From contig JTDE01000443.1 in assembly GCA_014338405.1 (NCBI GenBank), forward strand, positions 1 through 64,000: 64,000 bases of DNA, in the 5' to 3' direction. The notes beneath the pieces were generated by a model that saw only the letters and a program-made list of their open reading frames with translations, was not told the origin of the DNA and did not search any database. Origin of the DNA: Paragonimus skrjabini miyazakii. Taxonomy: Eukaryota > Platyhelminthes > Trematoda > Plagiorchiida > Troglotrematidae. A program made the translations under genes and the position numbers. Shown in pieces: positions 45,299-58,779 of the stretch (its first letter is position 1; the number at the start of each line of letters is the position of its first letter).

Positions 45299-48200
45299 CT
45301 AACGTACTCGTTGTCTCTTCACCGACAGTGCATTATGAGTACGCTGTTGACCAACTAATCCCAAACGGCCAGCGCATTCGCGGCCGCACACACCGCAACG
45401 CTTTATAATGTCACCACGACCTACGGCACCGATCGTTCCTTTGCGTACCGCGCGCTTTCGTTCTCGGCCGCGCAATAACTGCTCGTTGAACTCGCGGACG
45501 CCCGTCCGAATCGTATTCTTCCTGGCAGTTCGGTACAACGCTGTCTTCCCAACATCTAAAATCAATTTTACAACGTGAAAGATTTACCTGCACAGCATCC
45601 TGGTATCTCAGCTTCTGACCACCAGGATTTCACTTACCTGATCTCAGTTGTTCATACAGCACCTGCTTCGGGATACGGTCATCGCCCATCCGACGTACGT
45701 GACCCAGTCAACGAAGCTGATTCAACATCAGCAAGGCTTCCATCCCGTCCATGTCCGCTTGCTGCAGTACTCAAGTGTTCGGAACCATGTCCGACCACCG
45801 AATACCCAAGATGCGTCTTAGACATTACAAATGAAAGTGGCTCAGATAGTGCACATTCCGTTGATACAATGTACACGTTTCACTGCCGTACAGCAGTATA
45901 GACAGCATCATTGAGCGGTGAGCAAACAGCTTAGTGCTCGGCTTCAGGCTGTGGTTCTTCCAAACACATCGTTCAAGACGTCCGAAAGCAGCACTAATCT
46001 TTGCCACATGAGCACTCAACTCGCGGTCCACGGACAGATCGGTGGACAGATTGCTGTCCAAGTAGCAGAAATCTGTGCAGCTGTCAACAACATCTCCATT
46101 GATGCGAATTTGGGGTGAAGGTGCACAGACAACACCTCCGCCCGGAGAAGGCTGAAAGAAAGAAAATGTCTTACCTGTGTTGATATCCAGTCCAAACTTG
46201 GATGCCGCGGTTGCGAAAGCCGTAGCCAGTCGCTGTAGTTTGTCCTCGCTATGTGCAAACAGCGCGCTGTCATCTGCGAACAGAAGCATGCGTATCGTTG
46301 AGGTATGGAACCGGGTTGGGGCGCCGAAACGTCGAATATTCAGTAAGCGCCCATCCGTCCGGTACTCTACCTCAACACCGTCCTACCCAGAGTCCTGGAA
46401 AGCAACTGTTACCATGGCAGTCAAACATAAGCTAAATAAGGACGGAGCCAGGACACAACCTTTCTTCACGCCAGTGACAATGTCAAAATCATCAGAGGTA
46501 GATCCACACGATTGCACCTTCGCCCTCTTGCCCACATACAACAATCTTACCAGATTGAGGAACTGACCTGGACATCCTAACTTAACAAGCACCGTCTACA
46601 GCGCCTCGCGGCTCACGCAATCGAACGCCTTGGTGAAGTCGACGGAGAGGGCATGTAGGAGCTGGTTGCGTTCCCGGCACTTCTTTTGAAGCTGTCGAGC
46701 AGCGAACACCAGGTTGATCGTACTCCGATTCGCCGGAGTCCGCACTGCTCCTTCGGAACATTGGCCTCTAAGATATCCGTATCCAGCCGGTTCAGAAGGA
46801 TTCTGGCAAGCACCTTGCCTGCGCAGCTCAGCAGACTGATGCCCCGATAGCTGTCGGAGCATTGCTTGTTACCCTTACCTTTAAACAAAGGTACTATCAC
46901 AGCATCCTTGAAATCCTGTGGCATCACCTCCTACTCCCAAATGGAGTGAACCAGCTGGAGCAGTGTACGTTCCATCACCGGCCCGCCATTCTTCAGGATC
47001 TCGCCTAGCAATCCATCTTCACCTGCAGCCTTCCCGTTGCGAAGTCGACCAATCGCTCTCTGCAATTCTAGTATATCAGGAGCGACAGCAAGTGAAGGCT
47101 TGATGGCCTGTTGCGGCAGGCTGTTCACGGTCACCCAATCAGTGGTAGCAGGACGATTTAGTAGGCTACCAAAGTGTTTGCGTCAGACCTTCATGATGTC
47201 CTCTGGCTGGATGCACGAACAGCCGGTATCCACGTCTACCAGTGCTTTGGTGGACTGGACCGATAGACCGAATATCGCTTTGACCGAATCGTAGAACTCC
47301 TTATGCTGCCGACGATCTGCGAAACCCTGCATCCGCTCACCCTGCTTCATCCACCATGTGTCCTTGATTCCACGAACACGCTCGGCCAGTTGACGGCGGA
47401 TACCTCGGAACGTCGCCTTCTTCACTTCATTGCTCTGGTCCATTGTGGAGGCAACAAACGCAGCATTCTTCTTTCGTACCAGTTAGGCGATAACCGCGTT
47501 GTTGTTGTCGAACCAGTCAGGACGTTTCTGGCGTTTGACACCAATCGTCTCAGTGGCTGCCGTCGTGATTAGTTCCTTGATGAATTGCCACAAACCCTCA
47601 GGGGTAGTGGATAAAGGAATATCGTGCAGAGGAGCGGCAACTGCACATTGAAAAGCAGTCTTTGTCTCGCAGTTCTCCAGTCGTTTGATATACAACTTCT
47701 ACAGTTGTCCGGGAGGNNNNNNNNNNNNNNNNNNNNNNNNNNNNNNNNNNNNNNNNNNNNNNNNNNNNNNNNNNNNNNNNNNNNNNNNNNNNNNNNNNNN
47801 NNNNNNNNNNNNNNNNNNNNNNNNNNNNNNNNNNNNNNNNNNNNNNNNNNNGTGGTGATGGCCGCTTCGTGGATGGGTCCACGTCGTGATGTCGCTCGCG
47901 TCCAGCTGAAATCGGGTGTCCGTGATAGCCAGCTCGTGAGTAGCACACAGGCGGAGCAGACGATCACCGTTCTCGTTCACTGAACCAATGTCGTAGGGTC
48001 GGAGGACTCCCAGCCAAGCTACCGAGTTGCACCCGTCTCGAGCGTTCAAGTCACCCAATAAAAACAGTCGATCGGTCACAGGCACCGACCGGATTGTGGC
48101 GGACAGATGATCACAGAACTGGTCCTTTGTATCATCAGTGTGACACATAGTTGGACCATAAACACTAACAAATGTAGCACACTTACCTCGACCGAGTCGC

Positions 48201-48930
48201 AGGCGCATAGGCAGCATTCGAAGACTGATGCCATGCGGTTCGCCTATCATTAAAGCGTTGATGCGATCAGCGGCTGCAAAACAGACACCATGCTCCCGAG
48301 CACCGTCTGTCGGGTAACCAATCCAGTAGAAGGTGTACCCGGCACCTGATTCTCGTAACTTACCTTGGTCCGCAAGTCTTGCCTCGCTCAAGGCTGCTAC
48401 GTTGATCCCATAGCGACGCAGTTCCATCGCGATCAGTGCAGTGCGCCGTTCTGGCCGTCCGCTAGAGCTGCATCGATCCAGCAGCGTGGTCACATTCTAT
48501 GCTCCAACACAGAGCGTCTTGTGTCCCCGGGCCTGTTTCAGGTTGCTTTTCGGGTTACTGAAACCTGAGTCAGCATTATCTGCTCGGGGATTAATATTGC
48601 GGGGACGGTATGAAGGTGAGTGATTGGCAGTAGAATAATTTCGCCTATCGACCCCGCCATGTGCAGCAGATAGGGCGATCCGGTTTGTCCTGCGCGACGG
48701 CCGATGCAGTATGGCATTTGGTTTCTGTCGTAAAGTCATGGTTTTTGTGGGCATAGGATACCGCCAGGACGTCCAGACCTAGACAGGAGAACGATTAGGG
48801 CCCTCAACCAAAGCCTTTGGTTCAAAAGCCTGTACTGCAAGGCAGCAGGTGAGACACACGTAGCAGCATCAACCATCCAGAACAGGTTCCACAGCCACAA
48901 CCCAGGACATTCGGTACATTCACATAGAGA
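45299..48930 (-). mobile_element. LINE-B copy: 5' leader, AP-endonuclease, RT and C-terminal zinc finger
   Basis: This is the best-preserved retroelement in the window. It encodes the proteins for target-primed reverse transcription. 48930-48600 is a leader shared with LINE-A. The endonuclease runs from 48493 (MTTLLDRCSSSGRPERRTAL; DRLFLLGDLNARDG; TTWTHPRSGHHH) into a gap. RT blocks follow in order: GRLRNGKAAGEDGL (47040), DFKDAVIVPLFKGKGNK and YRGISLLSCAGKV (46900), SVDFTKAFDCVSREAL (46650), GVKKGCVLAPSLFSL (46450) and LLFADDSALFAHSEDKL (46280, the catalytic FADD box). The end carries a C-terminal finger CGVCGRECAGRLGLVGQQRT at about 45370. Several frameshifts and stops make it inactive as read. 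Confidence 0.88.
47717..47851. other. Assembly gap, 135 N, within LINE-B endonuclease
   Basis: The N run falls just after the THPRSGHHH segment, so the C-terminal end of the endonuclease domain is missing. Confidence 0.99.
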
Positions 48931-51149
48931 TAACACTGTACAGACAAACCAACCACACATACTGCACAGACAAACCAATCACAAATACAGACAATCAGAT
49001 CAGGCAGAAAAAAGTTCAGATGGACAGATCAACAGACACGCACACTGGAAACCTCTTTTAATTTTCTGATGAAACATGCTGTTGAAGTGCAAAACACCTT
49101 GAAGCTTTTCGATTTCATCCAAATCACAAGCGGTAGGAATCCGTGCGTAAATTCTGCAAGCTACATGAAGAATAACGAATCTGTTTACGACTTGTGAAGA
49201 TGTCGAAGTGAACATTTTAAACAGCAATTCAGCTAGTCATCGGCGCCTCTGAACACGACTTCTAGCATCTCCAATGCGCCTCAATAAACTTAAGTGTTGC
49301 ATCAGATCATGATATGCTACGCCAAATAGCGCCACGTTTGGCTGAGTCCTCTGCAATCGTAATCAAGGATGACAGTCTAGTACTAGCTAAACAGCCGACA
49401 GCATGGTTCAAGGAGCTCTGGATTAACGAAGTCCCTCAGAAAGATTGTCTTTTTATTACATGGAAGAAGAGTTAACAAATAGTACGCAAATGCACTGATT
49501 AAAATAAAAAAAGGTATACAAATTCTACGGGCAACAGAAAGTTGTTTAATAACTCGATCCTCAAAAATGTTAATAATACAAGAAAATGAGGAACGTGCAG
49601 GAAAAGGGGAATTCTACGGTTTGGTTACCCTACAGGGGAAAAAGTAAGACTCTGTGCAATAACATGGCAACACTACCTGACATGGATGAGTGGTTGAACA
49701 CTGAAGAGTGGAATGGTTAAAACGTCGGAATTAGCCCACACCTGACCAGGTAAGAAGAGCAACTGTCATGAGGATAACGTAGGAAGAAAAAACGAGCGAT
49801 GTTCCCGCAACGAGATAAAATCTGAGGGCCAGAAGTTACCTGTGGATCATAAGCGAGAAATACAGCTTCCCTTGAAAACACTATCCAAAAGATTAAGAGA
49901 CGTTCGGGTCCCCATCCCAGACTTTTGAACAGTTCCCAAGGATAATAAAAATCTGACGTACAAATGGTGAACAAGTTAAAAGAGGTATACGACTTACGAT
50001 TTTCGCAAGCGCAACTAGTCAAAGTTAATGAGGTTGGACTAAGATGAGAGCGAGAAAAACATAGGCACATAACAACTGTAATTTCGGGAAATAGGATAGA
50101 CTTAGAAGCGGAGCATAAAATACTAGAGAGATAGGTGGATTCGGAAGGGTTTGAAATTATCACGAAGCTCTCGAACCTGAAAATCGGTCACAACCACTAA
50201 TCATGTGTTGACTGACGCACAGACTAATGAGGGCTGCTCGGATGTAGACTGTTGGTTGGCATAGAGGGAGAAATAACGAGTGGTTATAACATGAGCGAAA
50301 ACAAGTCGGACAGGATGATGGGAGGAATGCAAGTGATAAACAGTAAAAACAAACTGGAAGCACTGAGTCTTGCGGAAGGCTGACATTCGCGTTATGTCGT
50401 AGAGAGGCGGAGCTCTACGAGAACAACGACTAAATGACTTCTTAGAGAGGCACCAAGCCAAACAAACCGCTTTCGACCAAATCTGTGCATAAGCGAGTTA
50501 ACTATATCTCTTCCACTTTGTGAGGACCTGACGTCACTCGGGAGGTTTAGTGTCAGTATAAGATGTCACAAGGGGCTTCACTGACTATAATGCATACAGA
50601 TCATCACGAACGGGCTTATACGGCCAGTGTACACATCGGCAGATTGACAGACACACCGAGTGGTTGGTTTGTGTGAAGTGCTAGGATATGTATACGGTGG
50701 GAGCAAGGGGTAAGCCAGATTGGCCGTGCACAGGTTAACGCAATTTCATGGGTGCATGTCGGGTTTCGGCGTATACTGTGAGTACTGAGCACACAGGTGG
50801 GTCCATACGACATATACATAATACACGAACAGACAACCATGCAACTTGAATGCTAACGCGTTTACTGAACAGATGGCCCACCTGTCCATGCATCAGTGAT
50901 GAGCGTGGGCTTAGACTGTCACCCGAGAATAGACTTGTCCGATCGTCCTAAACTGATAGTGAGACACAAAAATGGCATCCTGTCCACTTAGGATGGGAAC
51001 AACAGGGCGAAGCTTTGTACCCGACTCAACCAAAGTTCTAGGTAGGTGGAGAGATGTGACTTCAGACAACCAAATATCAAAAACGTGTGAGAAAATCCCC
51101 AGTCAAACAATGACGATGAAATTCGTACTGATAGGATAAGCAGCTTGTT
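48931..51149. other. Unassigned stretch
   Basis: It contains a 148-codon minus-strand open frame (50163-49717) and a 75-codon one (49227-49000). Neither has recognisable domains. I see no repeat that explains the region. Confidence 0.3.
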
Positions 51150-52320
51150 ATATTCCGAATGATGTTTAAATCACGTTCGTGGATCTTATGAATGCAATCA
51201 AAGATGTCAATTTAATTGGACAATCAATGTTTTCTCTTGACATCGCATCGTTATTTACCAATGGCCCACTAAAGCAAACTATAGATTACTTACATGATTA
51301 TATCGAGGATGGTGACAGATATTCAGATACCATCAATCGAACTAAAGCAGCTACTTTATCTGTGCACTTACAACGTACAGCTTAAGTTCAACGAAGGAGT
51401 TTATCAACAAAAGGACAGTACCGCAATGGGATCACCGCTGGAACCATTGTTAACAGATATTTTCATGACGAAGTTCGAAAACAAACAGCTGGGTTCAGCG
51501 GTAGGCCAATGCAATTGTTATAAAAGGTACTTTAAAGACATCCTTTGCGCACTCAACAACAAAGTAAATCAGACTGACATCTTGGCCAGATTCAACTCCA
51601 CATACAAAAATCTGCAATTTTCTTTGGAGACCGAGAGGAATAATCAGCTACACTTTCTGGACGTACGTTTAGGTGACCGCGCTGATGACTCAATTCAGCG
51701 CGCAATACACAGAAAGGATACTTGGAATGATCAGCATGTTCTGTTCAATCGTTTCGTGTATCCACACCTAAGGGATAAGATGCCTGTTTCTGCAACCTCG
51801 TTCCGTGTATACTCATTCAGCTGTCTCTGTGAAACCAGTTATGTTGGACGCATGACCAAACGCTTATGTGAACGGATCCGTGAACACCACCCAGCTTGGT
51901 TCAACGGTCTAATAACGAAATCTGTCAACGACACCATACTATCGCACCTGGTGGATTCGAATCACTCTGTTAATGTGATGGACGCATTTCGCCCAACCTA
52001 CCGAGTTAAGGCCACCCAATCGAGAGGAGTGAGGCATTGGATATTGTCCATAGTTGAAACTATTGGAATTCGTCTGTACAACCCACCCCTGTGCGTTCAG
52101 AAACGTTTCCTGTGGGCTTTGGATTCGGCTTGGTCAACCCCCACTCTGTTAGCCAGTCAAGGCCCACTGTTCAAGTGGGTACTAGATTGCAGCTTGACAT
52201 TGATCTGACTGACCTCATTAACCACCTGTTTACCTCCTTATAAATTCCCCGTAAAAGTTGTAAAATAACGACGATGTAATCAGCCTGATGACGAACAACT
52301 GAAAACAAGCTAGGTCACTA
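51150..52320 (+). mobile_element. Penelope-like element: RT plus GIY-YIG endonuclease, internally deleted
   Basis: The RT part begins near 51179 (MFSLDIASLFTNGPLKQTID, motif A of Penelope RTs). After a frameshift at about 51350 it continues KDSTAMGSPLEPLLTDIFM (motif B) and RYFKDILCALNNKV, where the YxDD box has become FKDI. The RT thumb then breaks off after NRFVYPHLRD and is joined directly to a GIY-YIG domain (RVYSFSCLCETSYVGRMTKR, then LCERIREHHP). This fusion is diagnostic of Penelope elements. The main frame ends at 52208. A 3' region with CCTGATGACGAACAACTGAA follows. The damaged catalytic box and the deletion make it inactive. Confidence 0.87.
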
Positions 52321-53499
52321 CATAGTATTTTCCAAGTTATGTAACAGAAGTTTAACAACCATGCACATCAACGCTTGCTAAAGCAAGCGTGCAGTATGTA
52401 GGACGACTGAATCTGAAGATACGGCATTTGAGAATGAGTAAAGCGCACGATACTTTCTAAGGCGAAGGAATACCGATGAGGTAAAAACCAAACTAAATGA
52501 ACAGGCAACAGCAAATGACAATTCCGACGTAATTCATCGAAAGAAATGAATAGAGTACCGTCCGGACCTGGGAGTTGTTGTCCGTTAAGTCCTGCAGGGC
52601 CCGACGGATATTCCAAGAAGAGGAAGTGAGAGCTAGTGAATATGCAAATGACCCAGAATAAGTGGGGAATTAAAAAGGAGACGTGATGATAAAGTTGGAA
52701 GCAAAATATCGGCAGAACACTCTCATTCCATCAGTTGAATGAAAAACTTGACTGTTACCACCGTTCAACACAGGAAGAAAAAAATTAGCGAAAAACAATG
52801 GGAAACTGTTTCGACCATGAGTCCGAACGAATCGCTACCTGATGGAGTAGCCGTCAATCTTGATATTGTTCGACAGTCCTTGACCACAACAGTAGCCGCC
52901 AAGCAGATATCACTAACTATAGCGAACTCAAAAAAAGTCAGAGGATACAAGTGGGCATACCATTCAACATACAAACGGTTTCTCCTTCGTAAAGCTAGAA
53001 AGCGAGTACGATTAGAAACTTAAAGCGAGGATATTGTGGAAGTGAGAAACAAACAAGTTCATGAAAATTAAAGAAAACATCAGTGAAGCTGCCTGCGAAG
53101 ACAGGTTTAAGGAGAAACAGCCGTGCTCCGAAATCACCGAGAAAGCAAATAAGCATGCTGTTTCCGTCAACAAAAGTGTGCAGCCGAAACAGTTTGCGTA
53201 AGGGAGGGAAAGATATCGGAACGAAGCCGATGGAAGGAGGACTGAGGAGAATGTGATCTGATGAACCGATTGGGTGAGAGCTATTTAGTGGATGCCGGGA
53301 AAGATTACTTAGTGAAAAATAAACCAAGAACGCGAGAGCAGTCGCTGACTAAAACAGGTATCCCAGTAACAACAGTAGTTAAGTAGGCCAATATGGATAC
53401 CAATGGAAAATCGATATGCCACAGACTGTTCGATTATTTTTTAGGAAAAGTATGACAAAATGCCACCAGGTAAGAAATAAAACGGCCTGGCACAGAACT
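52321..53499. other. Unassigned stretch
   Basis: A 94-codon plus-strand frame (52739-53023) ends in a basic tail (FLLRKARKRVRLET) but shows no homology or splice context that I trust. Nothing else is identified. Confidence 0.3.
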
Positions 53500-56400
53500 C
53501 GATCGTTGAAATAACCGGTGAATGTCAACTCTTTTTTAGGCCAGGTCATCATCTGTCCACCTCACACCTTACTTCAGTACGCCGCAGTATCATCAGTGTT
53601 CAGTGTGGCAGATTACTAGCTGGCATTCTTAATACATGACACAACCATCTAAGTCGACGCAAATGTTAGGACTGAACAAAACAACTTCCCTAACTCGCTT
53701 TTCAACCTTTGTTGCTTATTCGATGGAGACGCCCAATACGAATGCAGACATCAATAAACAAATACCCTAAACGGACACATTTCGGGCGTGTAAAGTAGCA
53801 TGCTTTCACAGTCGCCCTAGACACGTAAACACTCCGTCGCCAAAGATGCCCTAGACTGGCGAATATCTCTTCGGTCTTGGAGACACCCTTCAATTTCCAC
53901 AAATCGAACAACATTCTCATTCCACTCTCTATAACCCCACCTCCACTGATGCAAGTTCCTAAGGACACAAGCCGGCCAACAGTATACACAGTTTCATTGT
54001 TTGACATTCAATCAACATAATCACAGCAGTCTGTCAGAAGCACTTTGCACTTTACGGACACAAAGCACACTACTGACGCAAGAATGACACATAATCAGAA
54101 GGTTAATAACGTCAATAAAAATGTACATACCCATGACATGTAAATGGCAGTGTACCAAATATATGCAAAAATCAAAAACTTTACAGTAAAATGTTAGGAC
54201 TTATCAAATCCAGATAGCGCAGCAGGAATGACTGACAGTTATGAATCACCGATTGTGCCAGTAGGAGCATACGGAGTGTGACAGAGGAATGGGTTGATGT
54301 GAGAGCAATCCTTGACTTATAATTCGTTTGCTGAACGAGGCAGTACAAGTCTTGGGATCGAAGATGCTTGCTGTAGGACTGCATATTGTTTGATTTGTGT
54401 GGCGGCGTCAGGGCAGGACGTGTTGTTCAACATGCTGTGCAGCAGCGAACAGTCGTTCATCTTGATGCGTCGCGTAGAAGTGTGTGACAAAACCTGATTA
54501 GTTGTTATGGCAGCGTTCGTGACCATGAGCCTTGCCAAACCATGAAATAGACAATGTGTTGCTGGCACCGACATCAACGTTGCTGACAAAGTTGGAACCG
54601 CTGATTATGTCGGACGTTCTTTGCCCAGCGCTTCATCCAACAGTCCCTATCAGGCGCTTTGCCGTCAACGTTGTGCCTGGTCATCCCAGTCGGGCGTTGT
54701 ACTGGACTGGACGTTGATTGAATCAACATAGCTGTTTTTATAGTTCACCTTAGCCTTTGAAATGTGTGTTAAAGGGGTATCCGTGTCGAGACACGTCACA
54801 CACTGGGTGCGACTTTGGGGAGATAACTGACCTGATTACACACATGGCAGGTCCAGCAGGGTAACTAAGGGATGTGCTCCAATGAACACATTGGAGATGT
54901 GGAGATGGGTTTATCATGATGTTCCAGCTGACCGAAAAGTGACCTGTCAATTTCGAATGAGGTCACTCGAAACACTACAACAGTCCCGACAATTCAGCAC
55001 AGCGCTAAAAAGCGTCTAACATCATCTACATCACCTCGAGATTGTCAAACAACAACACCCTGTCGTCAACATAATCAACATCATGCCTTACCAACGACCT
55101 GGTCAGTCCCTCAACAACCAGCCGTTGTGGTCGGCAAGTTCACCGTCTAGTAAAAGTAGGAACAAAACGGTAACGTACCAGTGCATGACCTGAATCCAAG
55201 TATGCATTTCAATAAGAATGACAGTGTAGGATAAAGCCACGCAACCTATAACTAACAGCCATGTGATCCATCTGAGGTCAGGTCTGATCCGGAGAAGGAG
55301 AACACCTATTAATAATAATGACGCGCACGATGTTTAAAGCTGATGCTGGGTAAAGGTGGTCTGTGCTCGGTACACAGTTACAAAACCTGACTGCCAATAC
55401 TCCAGCGATGTAATTTTATTCCAAACCTGTCACCTAAACGAGACTCGGTCTCACCAAGGCGGCTGACCTGGGTGTTCATATCTATGGCCTGAATGATTAT
55501 ATTAGAACTGTGTCGATCGAAGAAGAGCGGTCAAATCCGAGTAAAAAAGGGCTTGACAACGACAGTCAATTAGAGCATAAACAGACACAGTGAAAATATT
55601 TTCCAAAATTGGGCGCCTGGAGCTGGCCCTAACAAAACTCGCCAAGCGGACGACATAGGGTCTACTACTAATAGAAACTCAATCTGTCAGCGCGGCTGCG
55701 GTTGCTCGGCTGAGGACTATACCTATTCTAGCCTGATCGGTAGCGGCAGCCTTAGCGTCACCCGAGGTGTACAATCACAATGGAGTAAACAGAGCAGATA
55801 CAATCAGTTTGATACGCTGACTACCGTCCTGGAGTTTAGTCTCTGAAATGCAGCAGACAATGACACTCAACGAGTCAGAAGGCCGTGCGAGGGCGACCTG
55901 TTGACTTATCTGTTTCAGAGTGCAAACGTCAAAAGCATCTATATTAATTCGCACATTAGGTCAACGCAAGGGACAAGGGAGGTAGGTGGTAAGAAATCAG
56001 GCTTACCGGGACAGTGTTACAATGATCAGCTACATCTGTTAAGAGGTCCGTATAGCAGTAACTAGAAATGGTGATCGGGAAAGGCTGAGAGCTAGACTGA
56101 ATAAAACAATGAGGGAAGGGTCAACAGTAGCATGTTTTCGACGATCCACTCTGTTGCATGCAGATGACCGAACAACTCGGTTTATACTGCGAGACGGTGG
56201 ATGCACTGTAGTATTAAATTTATTATGAATATTTACGGTTATATGTGAACTGAAATACTGTCACGACGATCAGACCTTGGCAGAAGAATGATTACGGTCC
56301 TTACCCAAATCCATTGGCTCGGAAACCTGTACCACAGTGCAATGAATGGTTAACAGTGTACTAGAATGAGCGCAGAGAGGCTGACCTTCTTCCAAACTAG
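53500..56400 (-). mobile_element. LINE-A copy, minus strand, 5' leader to RT C-terminus
   Basis: The 5' leader at 56400-55940 aligns closely with 59310-59850 of the plus-strand copy (a GCATCCACCGTCTCGCAGTA-like segment, GTGGATCGTCGAAAACATGC, and TTCGCACTCT-like ACGTTTGCACTCTGAAAC at the endonuclease start). The RT C-terminus is at 54007-53702 (LGTCISGGG; ASLGHLWRRSVYVSRATVK). The last coding DNA (AAGGTGTGAGGTGGACAGAT at about 53570) matches 62540-62570. The middle is heavily decayed. It is head to head with the copy at 59190-63040. Confidence 0.75.
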
Positions 56401-56754
56401 AGGACCAGGAAACGGTTATTCTTCGAACATCCATCCACTGGCTTGCATGATAAGAGTGATTATGTCGGTGTGATCATCGTGTCGCCAAGTTTAGCCCAAC
56501 AGGTCATCGGGTTTCGCAAGCCGCATTAAAGTTTAATCCCGTTGTGACGGAAGCAGCATCTATATACCTCACAGGCAAACAGTGAAAGGAATAACCGGGA
56601 TACGGTTCTTGCTAAAGATTATTTAGGTTTTAACCAAAATCACAACGTTAAAATCAGCAAAACACAAATGATGACTAATACAGCTGACAACACAGCTGAC
56701 ACCAGGAATGTAATGAAGAGAAAACGCAAGCTCCTTTGAGATTTTGAGGTCATG

Positions 56755-56890
56755 AGAAAAAAGCTTGGTTGTTAGATCTTTTTCCCAACTCCTCTTTTTT
56801 CTTCTCTCTTCTTGCTTTTTACTCCATGGTTGTGTGACAGTTAAATATCAGTGAGAACCGTTGACGCATTGCTGTCTATGATGATGAAAC
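56755..56890 (+). mobile_element. LINE-A 3' terminus, solo
   Basis: TCCATGGTTGTGTGACAGTT, AATATCAGTGAGAACCGTTG, and GCATTGCTGTCTATGATGATG match the LINE-A 3' end. It is severely 5'-truncated. Confidence 0.75.
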
Positions 56891-58779
56891 CTCAGAAAGG
56901 ATGAAGGCTTACGGTGGTATATCACTGACCCTCGAAATCTCAGGTGCAATGCAGAAAAACTTCATTGCATACAGTCCCTAATTCAATGGCGTCAATCGAG
57001 ATCACGGGCAGCGTTCTCCGCAAAAATAAGCGAAGGGGCATAACAGTTGGGTTTTCACTATTTGGTCATCATTCAAACACCCGAAGAGTGATTGGACACA
57101 AAAGCAAACATAATACGAGGCATCCGCAACGTAGAGGACACTGCTACATTAGTCGTTCGCTGACAAGAAAAACGCCGTGTGGCTATCAGGTGGCATGCTA
57201 GATCACATGTGGGCTGGGTACCGTCAGGACAGGAGTAGTCGCGACAACCGGACCTAAAGACGCGACCGCGTGATCAATAATCTGGTAATATCACTGAGGA
57301 AACATCCATAGATGATAGACTTCCAGACCACACAAACACATCTCGTCAGACTTACTGGTGTAGTCAGCCTAGGCGCATGATAAATGGCAGAAAAACGATA
57401 AAAACAATTAAGTTTCCAAACTGAAGGGAACAAAAGTGCCCACAACCACCAAACCAGAATTCGAGTAGACACCAGTTCCTACGGCGTACCCAAGCGCAAG
57501 CGAGTATCATCCTCGGGACCCGGCTAGGAAGCCTGTAGCATACTATGGAACCTAGCCTAGACGATACGGTATTCAGTCCTAAAACTCACGTTATACACTG
57601 ATTACGGGATTTACGTCTCCAGACGAGTGAAAAACGCATGACGAGGCACACTACAGTTTGCACTTCACAAAATGTACCAAAGCCACTGAAGTCTATGTAA
57701 CCATATCAACGTACACGTTATCGTTCAGTAAACGTGTCAGCACACGGTATCGTTGCTTATGTGGTGCTTCAATCATACATGTTCAACACCACAGACCTCG
57801 GCGATCGAGACGGGTTTTAACAATTGTTCATTCATCACCAGTCATGGCCCGAAGTGCTGTTCATTGCAACAGTGACAAGAAGGATTCAGAACGCAATCGG
57901 AAGATAAAAAAGCTGGATAGATTAAACTAATCAAGAGTACAGAACGTCGCAAATACAAATACGCCATTGCCCACGGCACGTCCATTGATTGCCATGTCCA
58001 ACAACGTTTACAAGCAACGATTTGCGGGGGTACTAGGTTTTCAATCTGGCAAACGGCAACACCGATTTTGTACAATAGGTCCTCCATATTTCGTAATAAC
58101 CTTGCTGCCCGCCCACCTTGTGAGTTTCTCTAACTATTGGTAGTCTTGACGAACAATCCGCAATACTATGAACGCTCAGACGATAAATATAAGTGAGCAC
58201 ATGAACGGCCATGATCTTGTCCAGATGATTGTGCTGCTCCAGTCGCCTCTTATCACAACAGTTACTAGGAGTACGCTGGTAAATAAATTCAACCAAAAGG
58301 AAAGGAAGGCAACACAGGCAAAACATGGCCACGTTAACAACATTAATACTGGCACTCCATCAATTATGAAACGTTGCTGTGCTACACAGCGTTTCTAACC
58401 AGCGGTTTGTAATCGAGAATTTCTCAATCGAGCAGGTGACATTCAGTGATTCTACTTAGTGGAATCAAGGTACTCGTATTTCGTGGTCACGTCCGCAAAT
58501 GATTACCTCGCGGTTTCATCCAACGATTGACGGTATAAGTCAATAAGGTCGAACGCAGGGAGCGCTCAGTTAATGTACTATGTAGGTGGCCCGATCGACA
58601 AAAGCAACACACTTTCATTATTTCGCCAATTGACTTCAGACCCGAATTCTTTAAAAAGTGAACAGGTGTATTGCTCATGTAATCATCTCGCTTGAAGTGG
58701 GCGATTTGGCAGAAATAGCAGTGGTCAAACACAGTCCACGTTTAAGAACCATACTGCAGAACGAACCGTATACATGGAT
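56891..58779. other. Unassigned stretch between LINE copies
   Basis: Only short unrelated open frames occur, up to 99 codons. No gene or repeat was identified. Confidence 0.35.

Noticed and set aside
49717..50163. 148-codon minus-strand open frame
   Set aside because: No recognisable domain, odd Ser/Phe/Leu/Cys-rich composition and no gene context; too weak to call.
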